64,000 bases of DNA from Polynucleobacter sp. MG-6-Vaara-E2. GTDB lineage: Bacteria; Pseudomonadota; Gammaproteobacteria; Burkholderiales; Burkholderiaceae. Under the pieces are notes generated by a model. That model was not told the DNA's origin. It made no database searches and saw nothing but the letters and a program-made list of their open reading frames with translations. Made by a program: the position numbers and the translations under genes. The DNA lies in contig NZ_CP061303.1 in assembly GCF_018687695.1 (NCBI RefSeq), positions 558,001-622,000 on the forward strand, given 5' to 3'. Below, piece after piece: positions 52,683-60,965 of the stretch (positions are counted from its first letter, which is position 1; each line of letters starts with the position of its first letter).

Positions 52683-52798
52683 AGTGTCATTTTAATGCCT
52701 TAAATTTGCAGGAATATTGGACCCAATTGGCAGCCCGCTAATTTGGGTATAGAGTGGAAGTCAGAGATTTAATCAACCCTACTGATAGGAGCTTAAAA

Positions 52799-53329
52799 AT
52801 GGATACAAAAGATTTGCAAAAGTGGCAACGTGAAAAAGCTAAAGAGTTATTTGACTATTCGCATACCTTGCTAGAGGCTGCGAAGAAACTGAGCGATCAC
52901 CATTTGGCAGAGGTTGAGTGGGGGATGAAGAATGCCTTAGATAGCGCAAAATCTGCTGCAAAAAATGATTTATCTAAGCTCAAGGATTTACAAGAAGAGG
53001 CGGCAAAAGAAGCTGCAAAACGTGCCGCCGCATATCAAAAGAAAGTTAAAGCTGTTTTGAAAGATTTGGGTGAGGGCGCTGCCGATGAAACTGAAAAGCA
53101 TTTAGAAAAGGTTCGAAGCTCACTCGTATCCTGGTTGGAAGATGCTGAAAATAAAATGCCAATACATGCTGAAAAGTTGTCAAAAGTAGTTCACGAGATG
53201 TCAACCACTGGTCAGAAGATGTTTAAAGAGGGGCGCCGCATTGTTAATCAAGTGGCCGAAGCTGCTGAAAAGAACATTGACGACATGGTCAAGAAAGCAC
53301 CAGCAGCGAAAAAGAAAACCGAAAATTGA
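52799..53329 (+). CDS. Phasin-like helical protein
   Basis: A 176-residue, almost entirely helical, Ala/Lys/Glu-rich soluble protein with coiled-coil potential throughout (about residues 12-165) and a Lys/Ala tail. Size and composition resemble phasins that coat PHA granules, but I see no decisive motif, so it may be another helical granule or DNA-binding protein. The ATG at 52799 follows AGGAG by 8 bases; a GTG-type start at 52754 is less likely. A terminator follows. Confidence 0.65.
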   Translation: MDTKDLQKWQREKAKELFDYSHTLLEAAKKLSDHHLAEVEWGMKNALDSAKSAAKNDLSKLKDLQEEAAKEAAKRAAAYQKKVKAVLKDLGEGAADETEKHLEKVRSSLVSWLEDAENKMPIHAEKLSKVVHEMSTTGQKMFKEGRRIVNQVAEAAEKNIDDMVKKAPAAKKKTEN

Positions 53330-53352
53330 TTAAGTCATTAAGCTTTTGATAT

Positions 53353-53387
53353 AAAACCGCCTTGCAGCATTGAGGCGGTTTTTTTAT
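53353..53387. terminator. Bidirectional terminator
   Basis: AAAACCGCCT (53353-53362) pairs with AGGCGGTTTT (53373-53382), followed by more T residues. It ends the phasin-like gene and, in the other direction, the Trp-rich protein gene, whose stop begins at 53384. Confidence 0.9.
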
Positions 53388-53605
53388 TTCCAGCCCTGCA
53401 ACCAGAGCTCTTCATTAGTAAGATCGCGCCAAGCAATTTGCGTGATCTTCTTGCTGTAGACGGCCTCAATCTCCACAAACTCGATGGCCTCATTAGGAGG
53501 TTCAGGAAGAATGACTTTACTCACCAAGAAATGTTTTTGCTTGGCAATAGGAGTTACAGCAGTCCACTTAGTCAGAAGTAATTTTTTGGGGCTAAGCTTA
53601 TTCAT
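53384..53605 (-). CDS. Conserved Trp-rich small protein (TIGR02450 type)
   Basis: A 73-residue protein with KLLLTKWTAVTPIAKQKHFLV at residues 8-28, and IAWRDLTNEELWLQGWK at the C-terminus. This order matches the conserved 'TIGR02450 family Trp-rich protein'; function unknown. It lies 12 bases after the lipoprotein gene. Confidence 0.82.
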   Translation of the reverse strand: MNKLSPKKLLLTKWTAVTPIAKQKHFLVSKVILPEPPNEAIEFVEIEAVYSKKITQIAWRDLTNEELWLQGWK

Positions 53606-53617
53606 CGAAATCTCTGC

Positions 53618-53926
53618 TTACAGGGCTTTACATTGATAATCTTGTCCACCCAATACAAGAGAGCCCGAGGATGGGATAAATACCACGCTCGATTGCTCAG
53701 TTTGCGTAGAGCATTGTTGATCGAAGTAGCTCTGATTACCAAGGCTGCCGCAAAACTTGAAGGTATTTCCCTGAAACTCCATTTGCGCTTTACGAATGAC
53801 CATGGAGATCTTGGTCTGGCTGGTGGAGCTACAGTCCCAAGTGGTGTAAGAGTCTCTTTCACATGCGCTAATAAAGGGCGCAAGACAGATCAGAAGGGGT
53901 ACGCAGTATTTTTTAAGTGGATTCAT
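53618..53926 (-). CDS. Small lipoprotein with multiple cysteines
   Basis: A 102-residue protein with a lipoprotein-type signal (KKYCVPLLICLAPFISAC, Cys22 as the lipid site). The mature part has four further Cys (WDCSSTS, FKFCGSLG, DQQCSTQT, YQCKAL), which could form disulfides in the periplasm. It is followed by the Trp-rich protein. Overlapping plus-strand and other minus-strand frames look like shadows. No known domain. Confidence 0.72.
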   Translation of the reverse strand: MNPLKKYCVPLLICLAPFISACERDSYTTWDCSSTSQTKISMVIRKAQMEFQGNTFKFCGSLGNQSYFDQQCSTQTEQSSVVFIPSSGSLVLGGQDYQCKAL

Positions 53927-53988
53927 TTTGACTAGCTTACCTTGATTTAGTATTAAGATTAATTCATCTATTAAATTGTGGAGACAAA

Positions 53989-54789
53989 ATGAGTAGCAAT
54001 AAAAATATAAGTCGTCGCAGCGCCCTGAAAATGAGCCTTGGTGCCGCTGCTTTAACCACGGCCTCTGTTTCTGGGCAGGCGCATACCTCCACCATTAAGA
54101 CCCCTTTCGTAGTTGGACAAACCTATGTCCCTATCGCTGGAAGTATCCAGGAATTTCCAGTAAGAAGAATCTACTGCATTGGTCGAAATTATGCTGCTCA
54201 CGCTAGAGAGATGGGTTCTGATCCCAACCGAGAGCCACCATTTTTTTTCCAAAAGCCAACTGATGCTATCCAGTTTGTAGCTCCCAATAAAGTGGTTGAT
54301 CATCCTTACCCAACATTGACCAAAAACTATCACTATGAGGTTGAGTTAGTCGCTGCAATTGGTAAAGGTGGCAAGAATATTTCCGTAGAAAAGGCTCTAG
54401 ATCATGTTTATGGTTATGCATTGGGTCTGGACATGACCAGAAGGGATCTACAGCGTTTCATGGGAGATCAAAAAAAGCCTTGGGAAATTGGCAAGTCTTT
54501 TGATTACTCGGCGCCAATTGGACCGATATTTCCCGTGACTCAAATTGGACATTTCCCAAATGGAAAAATTGCGCTATCAGTCAATGGTGTGACTAAGCAA
54601 AGCGCCGATTTAAGTCAAATGATTTGGTCGGTGGCAGAACAGATTGCAAAGCTATCTGAAGCTAATGAACTCTTTCCTGGAGATATTATTTATTCAGGAA
54701 CTCCAGAAAATGTCGGACCTGTAGTGAAAGGGGATGTCATTCGTTGCACAATTGACCGACTCCCTGATTTGGTTATCAAAGTGGTTTAA
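53989..54789 (+). CDS. FAH-family protein with a Tat signal
   Basis: A 266-residue protein with a twin-arginine-like N-terminus (NISRRSALKMSLGAAALTTASVSGQA), then a FAH domain: RIYCIGRNYAAHAREMG, YHYEVELVAAIG (metal Glu), LGLDMTRRDLQ and DIIYSGTPENVGPV. Most FAH enzymes are cytoplasmic; a Tat leader implies export of a folded, metal-containing enzyme. Substrate unknown. Convergent with the rhodanese gene. Confidence 0.87.
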   Translation: MSSNKNISRRSALKMSLGAAALTTASVSGQAHTSTIKTPFVVGQTYVPIAGSIQEFPVRRIYCIGRNYAAHAREMGSDPNREPPFFFQKPTDAIQFVAPNKVVDHPYPTLTKNYHYEVELVAAIGKGGKNISVEKALDHVYGYALGLDMTRRDLQRFMGDQKKPWEIGKSFDYSAPIGPIFPVTQIGHFPNGKIALSVNGVTKQSADLSQMIWSVAEQIAKLSEANELFPGDIIYSGTPENVGPVVKGDVIRCTIDRLPDLVIKVV

Positions 54790-54796
54790 CGAGATG

Positions 54797-56386
54797 CTAA
54801 AGAACCCAGAAATGATGGGTTCCATCTTTGCCCAGCTGTTCTACTAAACCGAACTCCCAATCCAAGTAGGCCTGCATCGCTGCGGGGTCTACGCTTGTTC
54901 CTTCGTATGGTCGCTTGTAGCGATCAAGCGGTGGAGAAGCTAAATGCGTCGGACCTTTTTCAAGCCCTAAGCCAGCGTTAGTCCACGCGGTATTGCCACC
55001 CTGCAGAACCAATACTTCAGCTTTAGTCAGCGCCTGAAATTCTTGAGCAATAAAAAGGCTTAATTCAGTAGGAGTGCTTGTTAATACATAGCGATCGACT
55101 TTGGGGATTTTTTGAAGAGCTTCAGATAGTTGTGAGCGCAGGGCATACCAACTTCCAGGAATATGACCCTTTACATAATGAGCGTGGGTACTGAAATCTA
55201 CTGCGATCGTGTTGCTATCGGACTTCAACCAGTTCGAGAGAGTAATAGCATCCACTGTTGTGACTTGAGGCAGTGTTGGTAGGGGCGTCTTCCACGGTCC
55301 TTTTTCAGTAAGGTCTGAGACTTTGACATCATCAAGAACATAGACTTCCCAAGCCATTTGGGCTAACCAAGAAGCGGGCATATTCGCGCGCACGCTGCCA
55401 CCGCTTGGGTCAACCAAAACGATGCGAGCGCCACGAACGGGCGCCACCATTTCAGTTTCTTGAACCAATTGTCCGCCTGGGACAGAGCGAAAACCTGGAA
55501 GATGTCCCGCTTCATACTCTTCAAGAGTACGAGTATCAAAGAAGTAAGTTGTACGCTCACTCTGAGATTGCCATTTGGCTGCATCCGTGAGAGAGGCGCG
55601 TTTTACGCCAGCACGATCTGCAACACTTCGGGCGCGTTGCGCTGCTTCGTTGGTAGTGCCTTCGCTAACCTCCTTAAATTTACGGGTCTGACCTTTATCT
55701 AGATCTTGACCTGCAAGAGTCCAGCCAATCGTGCCATTACGCAGCGCATTCACTTCATTAGGAATGCCGGCGTTAATTAACGATTGCGTGCCAATAATGC
55801 TACGAGTTCTGCCAGCGCAATTGACGATCACCTTAGTTTTTGGATTGGGTGCTAACTCCGGTAAGCGCAGGACTAACTCAGCGCCTGGGACGCTAATTCC
55901 GGTTGGAATACTCATCGTGTTGTATTCATCAAAGCGACGCACATCCACGACGACGACATCCTCTTTATTATCGATCAACTGTTTTACTTCTTGAGCGGAT
56001 AGAGAGGGGGTATGGCGCTTAGATTCAACCAACTCACCAAACGACTTACTCGGGACATTCACATCTTTAAATACTTCTCCACCAGCAGCCTTCCACCCCT
56101 TAACGCCACCTTTAAATACCGATACATCACTAAAGCCAAGAGCAATCAAACGTTGGGCAGCCAGTTCGGCATAACCCTCACCATCATCTAAGGTCACTAT
56201 GGGAACGTCTTTCTTGGGTAGCTTTCCGTAAGCATCAATTTCGATCCTGGAAAGCGGAAGATTGGCGGCAAATAGAGGATGCTCACGAGCATGAGGGTCT
56301 TCTTCTCGCACATCTAAAAAAGCAATCTCCTCTTTATTCAAAAGTTTGTTACGTACGAAAGAATAGTTTTTAGTCGAAATGCTCAT
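54797..56386 (-). CDS. Four-domain rhodanese-like sulfurtransferase
   Basis: A 529-residue protein made of four rhodanese-like modules (about residues 8-108, 128-238, 262-372 and 376-492). Only the second keeps the active-site Cys (Cys190 in VIVNCAGRTRS); the loops of the others read DDGEGYAE, DPSGGSV and STPTELSLF. No signal peptide. Such multi-domain sulfurtransferases handle persulfide sulfur; the specific role is unknown. It lies 34 bases after a Bug receptor gene. Confidence 0.87.
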   Translation of the reverse strand: MSISTKNYSFVRNKLLNKEEIAFLDVREEDPHAREHPLFAANLPLSRIEIDAYGKLPKKDVPIVTLDDGEGYAELAAQRLIALGFSDVSVFKGGVKGWKAAGGEVFKDVNVPSKSFGELVESKRHTPSLSAQEVKQLIDNKEDVVVVDVRRFDEYNTMSIPTGISVPGAELVLRLPELAPNPKTKVIVNCAGRTRSIIGTQSLINAGIPNEVNALRNGTIGWTLAGQDLDKGQTRKFKEVSEGTTNEAAQRARSVADRAGVKRASLTDAAKWQSQSERTTYFFDTRTLEEYEAGHLPGFRSVPGGQLVQETEMVAPVRGARIVLVDPSGGSVRANMPASWLAQMAWEVYVLDDVKVSDLTEKGPWKTPLPTLPQVTTVDAITLSNWLKSDSNTIAVDFSTHAHYVKGHIPGSWYALRSQLSEALQKIPKVDRYVLTSTPTELSLFIAQEFQALTKAEVLVLQGGNTAWTNAGLGLEKGPTHLASPPLDRYKRPYEGTSVDPAAMQAYLDWEFGLVEQLGKDGTHHFWVL

Positions 56387-56420
56387 GCTGTCTCTGAAAT
56401 AGGAATTGAAATTTATTTTC

Positions 56421-57404
56421 TTAGTCTAATTTAGCGCCAGATTTTTTCACTACTTCATTCCAGCGCACAATCTCTTGATTAATATAGTTTGCTAGCTCAG
56501 GGCGAGTCATCTTGGGAACGGTAGCACCCATGCCGGCCCAGCGCTCTTTAATATCTGGTGAAGCGAGGGCTATTTGCACTTCAGCACTCATCTTATCGAC
56601 AATCTCCTTGGAAGTGCCTTTAATGGCCCACATCGCATACCAGCTCGAAACCACAAAGTTGCTAATACCTAATTCTTGGGCCGTTGGAACGTTAGGAAAG
56701 GCTGAGCTACGTTGATTGCTGGCAACGGCTACTGCAATGAGCTGACCGCTTTTAATAAATGGAGCGGCACCTGCAAGAGTATCAAACATCATATCGACCT
56801 GTCCCGCAACAACATCTTGTAATGCAGGGCCGGTGCCACGATAGGGTATGTGAGTAATGAATAATTTGTTTTGCATCTTAAATAGCTCACCAGTTAAGTG
56901 TTGCGATGTGCCATTACCAGTAGATGCATAGTTGTACTTGCCGGGATATTTCCGAATTTCTGCAATGATGGATTTCAAATCATTTTTTGGAAACTTTGTT
57001 GGGTTCACTACGATGACATGAGGAACGCTACCAATGATGGCAATCGGCTCAAAGTCTTTTGTGATGTCATAGGACAGATTGGGATACATGCTTGGCGCAA
57101 TGGAGTGGTGCACTGCACCAAGTAACCAGGTATATCCATCGGGCGCCATTTTTGCTGCAACTGCAGCACCGAGAGTGCCACCTGCCCCACCCCGGTTATC
57201 AACCACGATCGAGTCATTGAGCTGAACTGACAGTTGCTTGGCTAAAGGGCGACCAAAAGCATCGACAGCTCCGCCAGGGGGGAAGGGGTTAATAAAAGTA
57301 ATCGGCTTATTGGGGGCCGGCCAAGCGTTATTTTGAGCCCCCGCCGTTAACGAAAGCAGGGAAAGTAGGCTGGCAAGCAATAAAAAGGGGATATTTCTGC
57401 GCAT
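56421..57404 (-). CDS. Bug-family tripartite tricarboxylate transporter receptor
   Basis: A 327-residue periplasmic binding protein with signal peptide (RRNIPFLLLASLLSLLSLTAGAQ). NKPITFINPFPPGGAVDAFGRPLAKQL, VDNRGGAGGTLGA and HIPYRGTGPALQDVVAGQVDMMFD are Bug hallmarks. Orphan receptor with no TctA/B in the window; likely cotranscribed with the downstream rhodanese, suggesting a sulfur-containing or organic-acid ligand (speculation). Confidence 0.92.
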   Translation of the reverse strand: MRRNIPFLLLASLLSLLSLTAGAQNNAWPAPNKPITFINPFPPGGAVDAFGRPLAKQLSVQLNDSIVVDNRGGAGGTLGAAVAAKMAPDGYTWLLGAVHHSIAPSMYPNLSYDITKDFEPIAIIGSVPHVIVVNPTKFPKNDLKSIIAEIRKYPGKYNYASTGNGTSQHLTGELFKMQNKLFITHIPYRGTGPALQDVVAGQVDMMFDTLAGAAPFIKSGQLIAVAVASNQRSSAFPNVPTAQELGISNFVVSSWYAMWAIKGTSKEIVDKMSAEVQIALASPDIKERWAGMGATVPKMTRPELANYINQEIVRWNEVVKKSGAKLD

Positions 57405-57564
57405 TTTGTCTCTCTTTGCGATACTTTCTGTGATTAAAGTATTTTGGCTGAAAGGGCGCTTCTAAGAGTTATCCCTGATAAAAAACCCTCTTTCTTGTAG
57501 TTTTTATAGGGATATACTGATTTCGCTGTTGGAATGAATATTTATTTGATTAATGGGAGACGAG

Positions 57565-57753
57565 ATGTCACAACACGATACATTGTTAGCTGCTTTCGAA
57601 GCATACAAAGCTGAGAACGAAAAATTCATTGAAAAAGGTATTAAGGCATCTGCAGCGCGCGCTCGCAAGGCCTTGCAAGAAATCGCTGGTGCTTGCAAAG
57701 AGCGCCGTAAAGAAATTACCGCTACAAAAGAGGCAATGGAAGCTAAGAAGTAA
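57565..57753 (+). CDS. Small conserved helical protein
   Basis: A 62-residue, Ala/Lys/Glu-rich helical protein (SQHDTLLAAFEAYKAENEKF...RRKEITATKEAMEAKK). GGGAGA lies 4 bases before the ATG at 57565; an earlier ATG at 57553 has no site. The composition suggests a short coiled-coil, possibly histone-like, but no function can be assigned. A very strong terminator follows, suggesting a well-expressed single-gene unit. Confidence 0.72.
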   Translation: MSQHDTLLAAFEAYKAENEKFIEKGIKASAARARKALQEIAGACKERRKEITATKEAMEAKK

Positions 57754-57772
57754 TTCTTAACCCAATTGATCT

Positions 57773-57806
57773 AAAAGCCTAGCTTAAACGCTAGGCTTTT
57801 TCTTTT
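57773..57806. terminator. Bidirectional terminator
   Basis: AAAAGCCTAGC (57773-57783) pairs with GCTAGGCTTTT (57790-57800), loop TTAAAC, followed by TCTTTTT. It serves the helical protein gene and the convergent DUF1330 gene. Confidence 0.9.
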
Positions 57807-58099
57807 TAGATCTCTACTCCAAACAAAGTCAGTGTCATGGCTTGATTGCGAATGGCCACCAGGGATTGATATTCTGAGCTGTGAGCCCAGGCATGCGCAT
57901 CTTCCTTGCTAGGGAAATGCAATTCCACAAACGCGCTAAAGGGTTGGCATGACAATTCATTCCAAAACATTTCGGTAACCACGCCACGGTGCGCAATAGT
58001 TCCTTTGTATAGCTCTACCGTTTTGCCTACTTGATTGCGATATTGCTCAAACGCCCCTTGATCAGTGAGTTCGATTAATCCAATCACTTTGACTGCCAT
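57806..58099 (-). CDS. DUF1330-family protein
   Basis: A 97-residue dimeric alpha-beta-barrel-type protein. GLIELTDQGAFEQYRNQVGKTVELYKG and AHAWAHSSEYQSLVAIRNQAMTLTLFGVE fit DUF1330. Some relatives bind small aromatic or phenolic compounds, but no function is established. Its promoter must lie in the short gap shared with the divergent cupin gene. Confidence 0.8.
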   Translation of the reverse strand: MAVKVIGLIELTDQGAFEQYRNQVGKTVELYKGTIAHRGVVTEMFWNELSCQPFSAFVELHFPSKEDAHAWAHSSEYQSLVAIRNQAMTLTLFGVEI

Positions 58100-58156
58100 A
58101 GATCCTCACTTTGTGTGCTTGATGTCAGCAGTGTATATCCGCGCTATAGTTAAAGC

Positions 58157-58444
58157 ATGAATCTAGAACAATTTTTGCAAAGCCTCAAGGAGGCGGGATA
58201 TCCCGATCCTGTAGAAGTCCAGCAGCCACCCAATGGCCATTTGGGTAATCACACCCATCCATTTGGAGTGCAAGCTTTAGTTATTGAGGGCTTTATTGAG
58301 ATTGAGATTGCTGGCAAGATCAATCAATATGCTGCGGGTGACGTATTTCAGCTTGGCTTCGAGCAATTGCATGCTGAGCACTATGGGCCGCAAGGGGTGA
58401 AGTATTTGGCATCTCGAAAAATTAAATCATCAGGGGCAATATGA
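58157..58444 (+). CDS. Small cupin-domain protein
   Basis: A 95-residue single cupin barrel. GHLGNHTHPFGVQALVIEGFIEIEI contains the HxH-type first motif and YAAGDVFQLGFEQLHAEHYGPQG the second. Metal binding by His30, His32 and the later His is likely. The 4-base overlap (ATGA) with the dehydrogenase suggests a common pathway. Confidence 0.85.
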   Translation: MNLEQFLQSLKEAGYPDPVEVQQPPNGHLGNHTHPFGVQALVIEGFIEIEIAGKINQYAAGDVFQLGFEQLHAEHYGPQGVKYLASRKIKSSGAI

Positions 58445-59319
58445 ATATCGGATTTATTGGCTTAGGAAACATGGGGCTGCCTATGGCAATCAATTTATTG
58501 AAATCAGGGCATCACGTTACTGGATTTGATTTAGTCCAAACTCAATTAGATGCTTTTGCACAAGCTGGCGGCCAGGTAGCCACTAGTGCTAATGCTGCTA
58601 CAAAAGATGTGGATGTTTTAATCACCATGTTGCCGGCATCAAAACATGTAGAAGGTCTCTATTTAGGTAACGCTGGTTTATTGGCAAATGCCAACCCAAA
58701 AACGATTCTGATTGATTGCTCAACGATTTCACCAAAGGTGGCGCAGTCAGTCGCAAGTGCCGCAAAGACAAAAGGTTTTTCAATGGTCGATGCGCCAGTC
58801 TCGGGTGGAACTGCTGGTGCGCAAGCGGGCACACTAACCTTTATGGTGGGTGGTGAAACCTCTGTGGTGGAATGTATTCGCCCCATTCTGGAAAAGATGG
58901 GTAAGAATATTTTTCATGCAGGTGTTAGCGGAGCGGGGCAGACAGTTAAGGTTTGCAACAATATGCTTCTGGGTATTCAGATGCTTGGAACTTGTGAAGC
59001 TTTGCACTTGGGCATTGCAAATGGCTTAGACCCCAAGGTGCTCTCAGACATCATGTCAAAGAGTTCTGGCCGTAATTGGGCGCTAGAGTTGTACAACCCA
59101 TGTCCCGGTGTTATAGAGAGCGTGCCATCCTCTAAAGGCTATGCTGGTGGCTTTGGCGTTGATCTGATGCTCAAAGATATGGGCTTAGCCACAGAAAATG
59201 CAGAAGCTTTAAAAGCGAGTGTGCCCCTGGGAAAATTAGCGCAACAACTCTATGAGGCACACAGCAAAGCCGGCAATGGTCAGCTTGATTTCTCAAGCGT
59301 CTTTAATCTCAAGAAATAA
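58441..59319 (+). CDS. 3-hydroxyisobutyrate dehydrogenase-family NAD(P)-dependent dehydrogenase
   Basis: A 292-residue beta-hydroxyacid dehydrogenase. The NAD(P) site is IGFIGLGNMGLPMA, the substrate motif DAPVSGGTAGAQAGTLT, and the catalytic Lys is Lys170 in GAGQTVKVCNNM. It oxidises 3-hydroxyisobutyrate or reduces tartronate semialdehyde; the sequence alone does not decide. Downstream selD is convergent, 5 bases apart. Confidence 0.9.
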   Translation: MNIGFIGLGNMGLPMAINLLKSGHHVTGFDLVQTQLDAFAQAGGQVATSANAATKDVDVLITMLPASKHVEGLYLGNAGLLANANPKTILIDCSTISPKVAQSVASAAKTKGFSMVDAPVSGGTAGAQAGTLTFMVGGETSVVECIRPILEKMGKNIFHAGVSGAGQTVKVCNNMLLGIQMLGTCEALHLGIANGLDPKVLSDIMSKSSGRNWALELYNPCPGVIESVPSSKGYAGGFGVDLMLKDMGLATENAEALKASVPLGKLAQQLYEAHSKAGNGQLDFSSVFNLKK

Positions 59320-59324
59320 CAGGT

Positions 59325-60395
59325 TTAAGAAACGACGAGAGGTTTGCCCTGGCGTTTACTCATTTGGCCGATCACGCGAGCACCTAAAAAATGATGTTGA
59401 TTGAAGATATCCAAGACCTCTTTAACACTCTCTGGGCTACAAGAGACTAATAGACCCCCACTAGTTTGGGGATCAGTTAATAAAGCGCGCTGAGCTGGTG
59501 TGAAATTCTCCGGAATGCCAACTTCATCTCCATAACTGAGCCAATTACGATCCGATGCACCAGTGATGATTCCGTCATCAGCCAAGTTTTGAACATTAGA
59601 GAGTAGGGGTACCTGACTCCAGTCAATATGCGCTGTGCAGTTGGAACCTTTTGCTAGCTCTAACATATGACCAGCTAAGCCAAAGCCGGTGACATCAGTT
59701 AGAGCATGTACCCCAGAAAGCTTTGCTAGATCAGGGCCTGCAGCATTGAGCTTCGTTGTATTGGAAATCATTTCACGATAACCATCAGGACCGAGTAAAT
59801 CTTTTTTTAAGGCTGCTGACAGGATGCCAATACCTAGTGGCTTACCTAGAATCAATACGTCACCTGGTTTTGCGCTTGCATTACTTTTCACACGCTTTGG
59901 ATCAACGATGCCAATAGCAACCAAGCCATAAATTGGCTCAACAGAATCAATCGTATGACCACCGGCAATCGGAATGCCAGCACTGCGACAAGCTTCAGTA
60001 CCACCCTCTAAAATCCGTGCAATCGTTTTATTAGAAAGCGCCTTGATGGGCATACCCACCAAAGCAAGTGCAAATAATGGTGTACCACCCATGGCATAAA
60101 TATCGCTAATGGCATTGGTTGCTGCAATCTTGCCGAAATCAAATGGGTCATCGACGATTGGCATGAAGAAATCTGTCGTTGCGACAATCGCTTGTGATTC
60201 ATTGATTTGGTAAACAGCTGCATCGTCTGAAGTTTCAATACCAATAAGCAATTCTTTGGGAAAAGGGAGCTGCGGAACATTCTTAAGAATCTCGGAAAGA
60301 ACGCCTGGCGCAATCTTGCAGCCACAGCCACCACCATGGGAAAGGGAGGTCAAGCGCGGTTCATTGGCTTCGAGATTGTGGGTTTGTGTATTCAT
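59325..60395 (-). CDS. selD: Selenophosphate synthetase SelD (selenide, water dikinase)
   Basis: A 356-residue enzyme making selenophosphate from selenide and ATP. The catalytic loop GGGCGCKIAPG holds Cys24 and Lys27, the Cys form of the C17/K20 pair of E. coli. GIETSDDAAVYQ, TTDFFMPIVDDPFDFG, GGHTIDSVEPIYG and LTDPQTSGGLLVSC match PurM-like SelD. The formate dehydrogenase in this window uses Cys, so selenium may go to tRNA selenouridine (MnmH) or to selenoproteins elsewhere. One base after the TlpA-like gene. Confidence 0.95.
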   Translation of the reverse strand: MNTQTHNLEANEPRLTSLSHGGGCGCKIAPGVLSEILKNVPQLPFPKELLIGIETSDDAAVYQINESQAIVATTDFFMPIVDDPFDFGKIAATNAISDIYAMGGTPLFALALVGMPIKALSNKTIARILEGGTEACRSAGIPIAGGHTIDSVEPIYGLVAIGIVDPKRVKSNASAKPGDVLILGKPLGIGILSAALKKDLLGPDGYREMISNTTKLNAAGPDLAKLSGVHALTDVTGFGLAGHMLELAKGSNCTAHIDWSQVPLLSNVQNLADDGIITGASDRNWLSYGDEVGIPENFTPAQRALLTDPQTSGGLLVSCSPESVKEVLDIFNQHHFLGARVIGQMSKRQGKPLVVS

Positions 60396-60396
60396 C

Positions 60397-60939
60397 TTAT
60401 TGGCGTAAAAGAGCTTCTACTTTACCTTTAACTTCATCGCTGTCGACATTTTCAATTGCACCAATCCAAATACCCTCTATTTTTCCGGTTCTACCAATCA
60501 AATAGGTGGTTGGGATACCGCGTGCCTTCCAGGATTTGTAGATGATGCTATTGCGATCCATCAAAATCTCGATGGCATTCTCAGCAATACCATTGCCTTT
60601 TAGAAACTGAGTGATGCGGGGTTTCATTTCCGCTAAATTAACTGCGAGAACTACCAATCCTTTGGGGCCATATTTTTCTTGGAGTTCAATGAGTTCAGCA
60701 AATTCCTCGCGGCAGGGTTCGCACCAGCTAGCCCAAAAATTGACGACAAGCACTTTCCCTTTGTAATTGGCAATATCAATGGACTTGCCGGATAAATTAT
60801 TGAGTACAAGAGGAGGTGCTTGCATTAGCCCTACTTGTGAGGCGGAGCGCCATTGCGCATAAACGCTAAGAGAAAGACTTGCTAGGCATGAAAAAGCCAG
60901 CGCAAGAACAAAATCTATTGCTGGCTTATTTAAACGCAT
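60397..60939 (-). CDS. TlpA-like thioredoxin-fold protein
   Basis: A 180-residue thiol-disulfide protein with an N-terminal signal or anchor (PAIDFVLALAFSCLASLSLSVYAQ) and a thioredoxin domain with WASWCEPC (Cys73/Cys76 from the ATG at 60939). That ATG is preferred to a TTG at 60954, which has no ribosome binding site. It acts in the periplasm, probably reducing disulfides in cytochrome c or other proteins. Cotranscribed with selD and the transglutaminase. Confidence 0.88.
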   Translation of the reverse strand: MRLNKPAIDFVLALAFSCLASLSLSVYAQWRSASQVGLMQAPPLVLNNLSGKSIDIANYKGKVLVVNFWASWCEPCREEFAELIELQEKYGPKGLVVLAVNLAEMKPRITQFLKGNGIAENAIEILMDRNSIIYKSWKARGIPTTYLIGRTGKIEGIWIGAIENVDSDEVKGKVEALLRQ

Positions 60940-60965
60940 TGCTATTGCTCTCAATATTGAGTCAA

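Noticed and set aside
53633..53935. Plus-strand open frame opposite the Cys-rich lipoprotein
   Set aside because: No ribosome binding site or recognisable domain; the minus-strand frame has a clear lipobox.
57473..57511. Imperfect inverted repeat (CCCTGATAAAAAAC ... GTTTTTATAGGG)
   Set aside because: A/T-rich and imperfect; could be promoter sequence of the small helical protein gene, not enough to call.
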